This document shows positions 49,988-50,263 of a stretch of 50,263 bases of DNA, in pieces; positions within the stretch are counted from its first letter, which is position 1; each line of letters opens with the position of its first letter. A program made the position numbers and the translations under genes. Origin of the DNA: Steroidobacteraceae bacterium (GTDB taxonomy: Bacteria > Pseudomonadota > Gammaproteobacteria > Steroidobacterales > Steroidobacteraceae); assembly GCA_027531255.1 (NCBI GenBank), contig JAPZRU010000025.1:1-50263 (forward strand). Reading direction: 5' to 3'. The notes beneath the pieces are model-generated. The model was not told the origin of the DNA and ran no database searches. It was given only the letters and a program-made list of their open reading frames with translations.

Positions 49988-50263
49988 TCAGCGGACAGGG
50001 ACCCGGTATCGCCGAACCGCGGCATCGACCGTCCACAGCAGCAGCACCGAGAGCGCGAGCAGCGGCAGCAGGAGGCACAGCACGGCGCCCACGGCGATCA
50101 CCGGGCGCCCGAGCGCCCGGTGCACGCGCGGCGGTTCAGCGAGCCCGCCCTCCGGTCGCCGCCGGTACCAGCCGACGAAGCCCGATACGGCTAGCCAGAC
50201 CAGGGCCGCCGTGATCGCGGTGTTGACCCACTGGTTCGCGCGGCCGAACAGCCGCCCCTCGTG
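49988..50263 (-). CDS. PepSY-associated membrane protein, C-terminal part (partial)
   Basis: The last 91 codons of a membrane protein running in from beyond the window. H-E-G-R-L-F-G-R-A-N-Q-W is followed by a membrane helix (A-L-V-W-L-A-V-S-G-F-V), W-Y-R-R-R-P, and a second helix (V-L-C-L-L-L-P-L-L-A). This matches the end of PepSY_TM proteins, which often have iron/siderophore reductase-like roles next to TonB receptors. The stop is at 49988, about 40 bp from the repeat cluster. Confidence 0.75.
   Translation of the reverse strand, partial: HEGRLFGRANQWVNTAITAALVWLAVSGFVGWYRRRPEGGLAEPPRVHRALGRPVIAVGAVLCLLLPLLALSVLLLWTVDAAVRRYRVPVR

Noticed and set aside
1-50263. CRISPR arrays, tRNA or rRNA genes
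   Set aside because: No regularly spaced short repeats and no tRNA or rRNA signature were seen by eye on either strand; a dedicated scan could still reveal a missed tRNA.

Overview
This is a high-GC (roughly 70 %) proteobacterial chromosome segment. A type IV pilus retraction ATPase (PilU), a PEP-CTERM surface protein, TonB-dependent receptors, cytochrome c/PQQ dehydrogenases, a DUF885 protein and a RIO-like kinase relic of the PA4780 type together suggest a gamma- or betaproteobacterium with an environmental lifestyle. Nothing seen here fixes the genus.

Region 1 (1-12.2 kb) is a compact catabolic island: a DUF885 metallopeptidase-like protein, a lambda-crystallin-type 3-hydroxyacyl-CoA dehydrogenase, an SDR oxidoreductase, an unusual fused [2Fe-2S]/FAD/[2Fe-2S] dehydrogenase, a complete polar amino acid ABC transporter (binding protein, two permeases, ATPase), a DadA/SoxB-like FAD oxidase, a DapA-family lyase/deaminase and an Old Yellow Enzyme. 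Importer, HcnA/B-like fusion, HcnC-like oxidase and DapA-family enzyme together resemble D-hydroxyproline or opine catabolism (inference). Region 2 (12.3-18.2 kb) holds DoxX, divergent from two cytochrome c-PQQ quinoproteins, then a glutathione S-transferase and a second SDR.

Region 3 (18.2-30.2 kb) is a graveyard mixed with live genes: toxin-antitoxin remnants, a DUF2075 fragment, a decayed OmpR/QseC-like two-component system, an intact glutamate/dicarboxylate symporter, a frameshifted RIO kinase, a PEP-CTERM protein, an AbrB-PIN toxin-antitoxin pair, an IS3-like transposase scrap, pilU, an intact S9 peptidase, a truncated TonB receptor and the tail of an acyl-CoA synthetase. A recurring end sequence beginning GCGGATAGGA marks several breakpoints.

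Region 4 (30.3-43.3 kb) is a coherent cluster: a large MalT/LAL-type LuxR regulator, a hydantoinase/oxoprolinase A-like protein, a DUF917 protein and a TonB receptor on the plus strand. On the minus strand are full-length HyuA and HyuB followed by a truncated MFS transporter and a truncated alpha/beta hydrolase. This looks like a regulated uptake and ring-opening system for an unknown cyclic amide/imide-type substrate.

Region 5 (43.4-50.3 kb) is nested mobile DNA. A relic element with about 262-bp inverted copies at both edges contains an IS66-family element, whose tnpC is split by a 2.57-kb large-serine-recombinase element. Removing that element at a GT dinucleotide restores the local tnpC reading frame exactly. 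An AbrB-Doc toxin-antitoxin pair lies beyond it, then an IS91-like transposase tail inside a 642-bp element with long terminal inverted repeats. The window ends in a PepSY-type membrane protein running off the edge.
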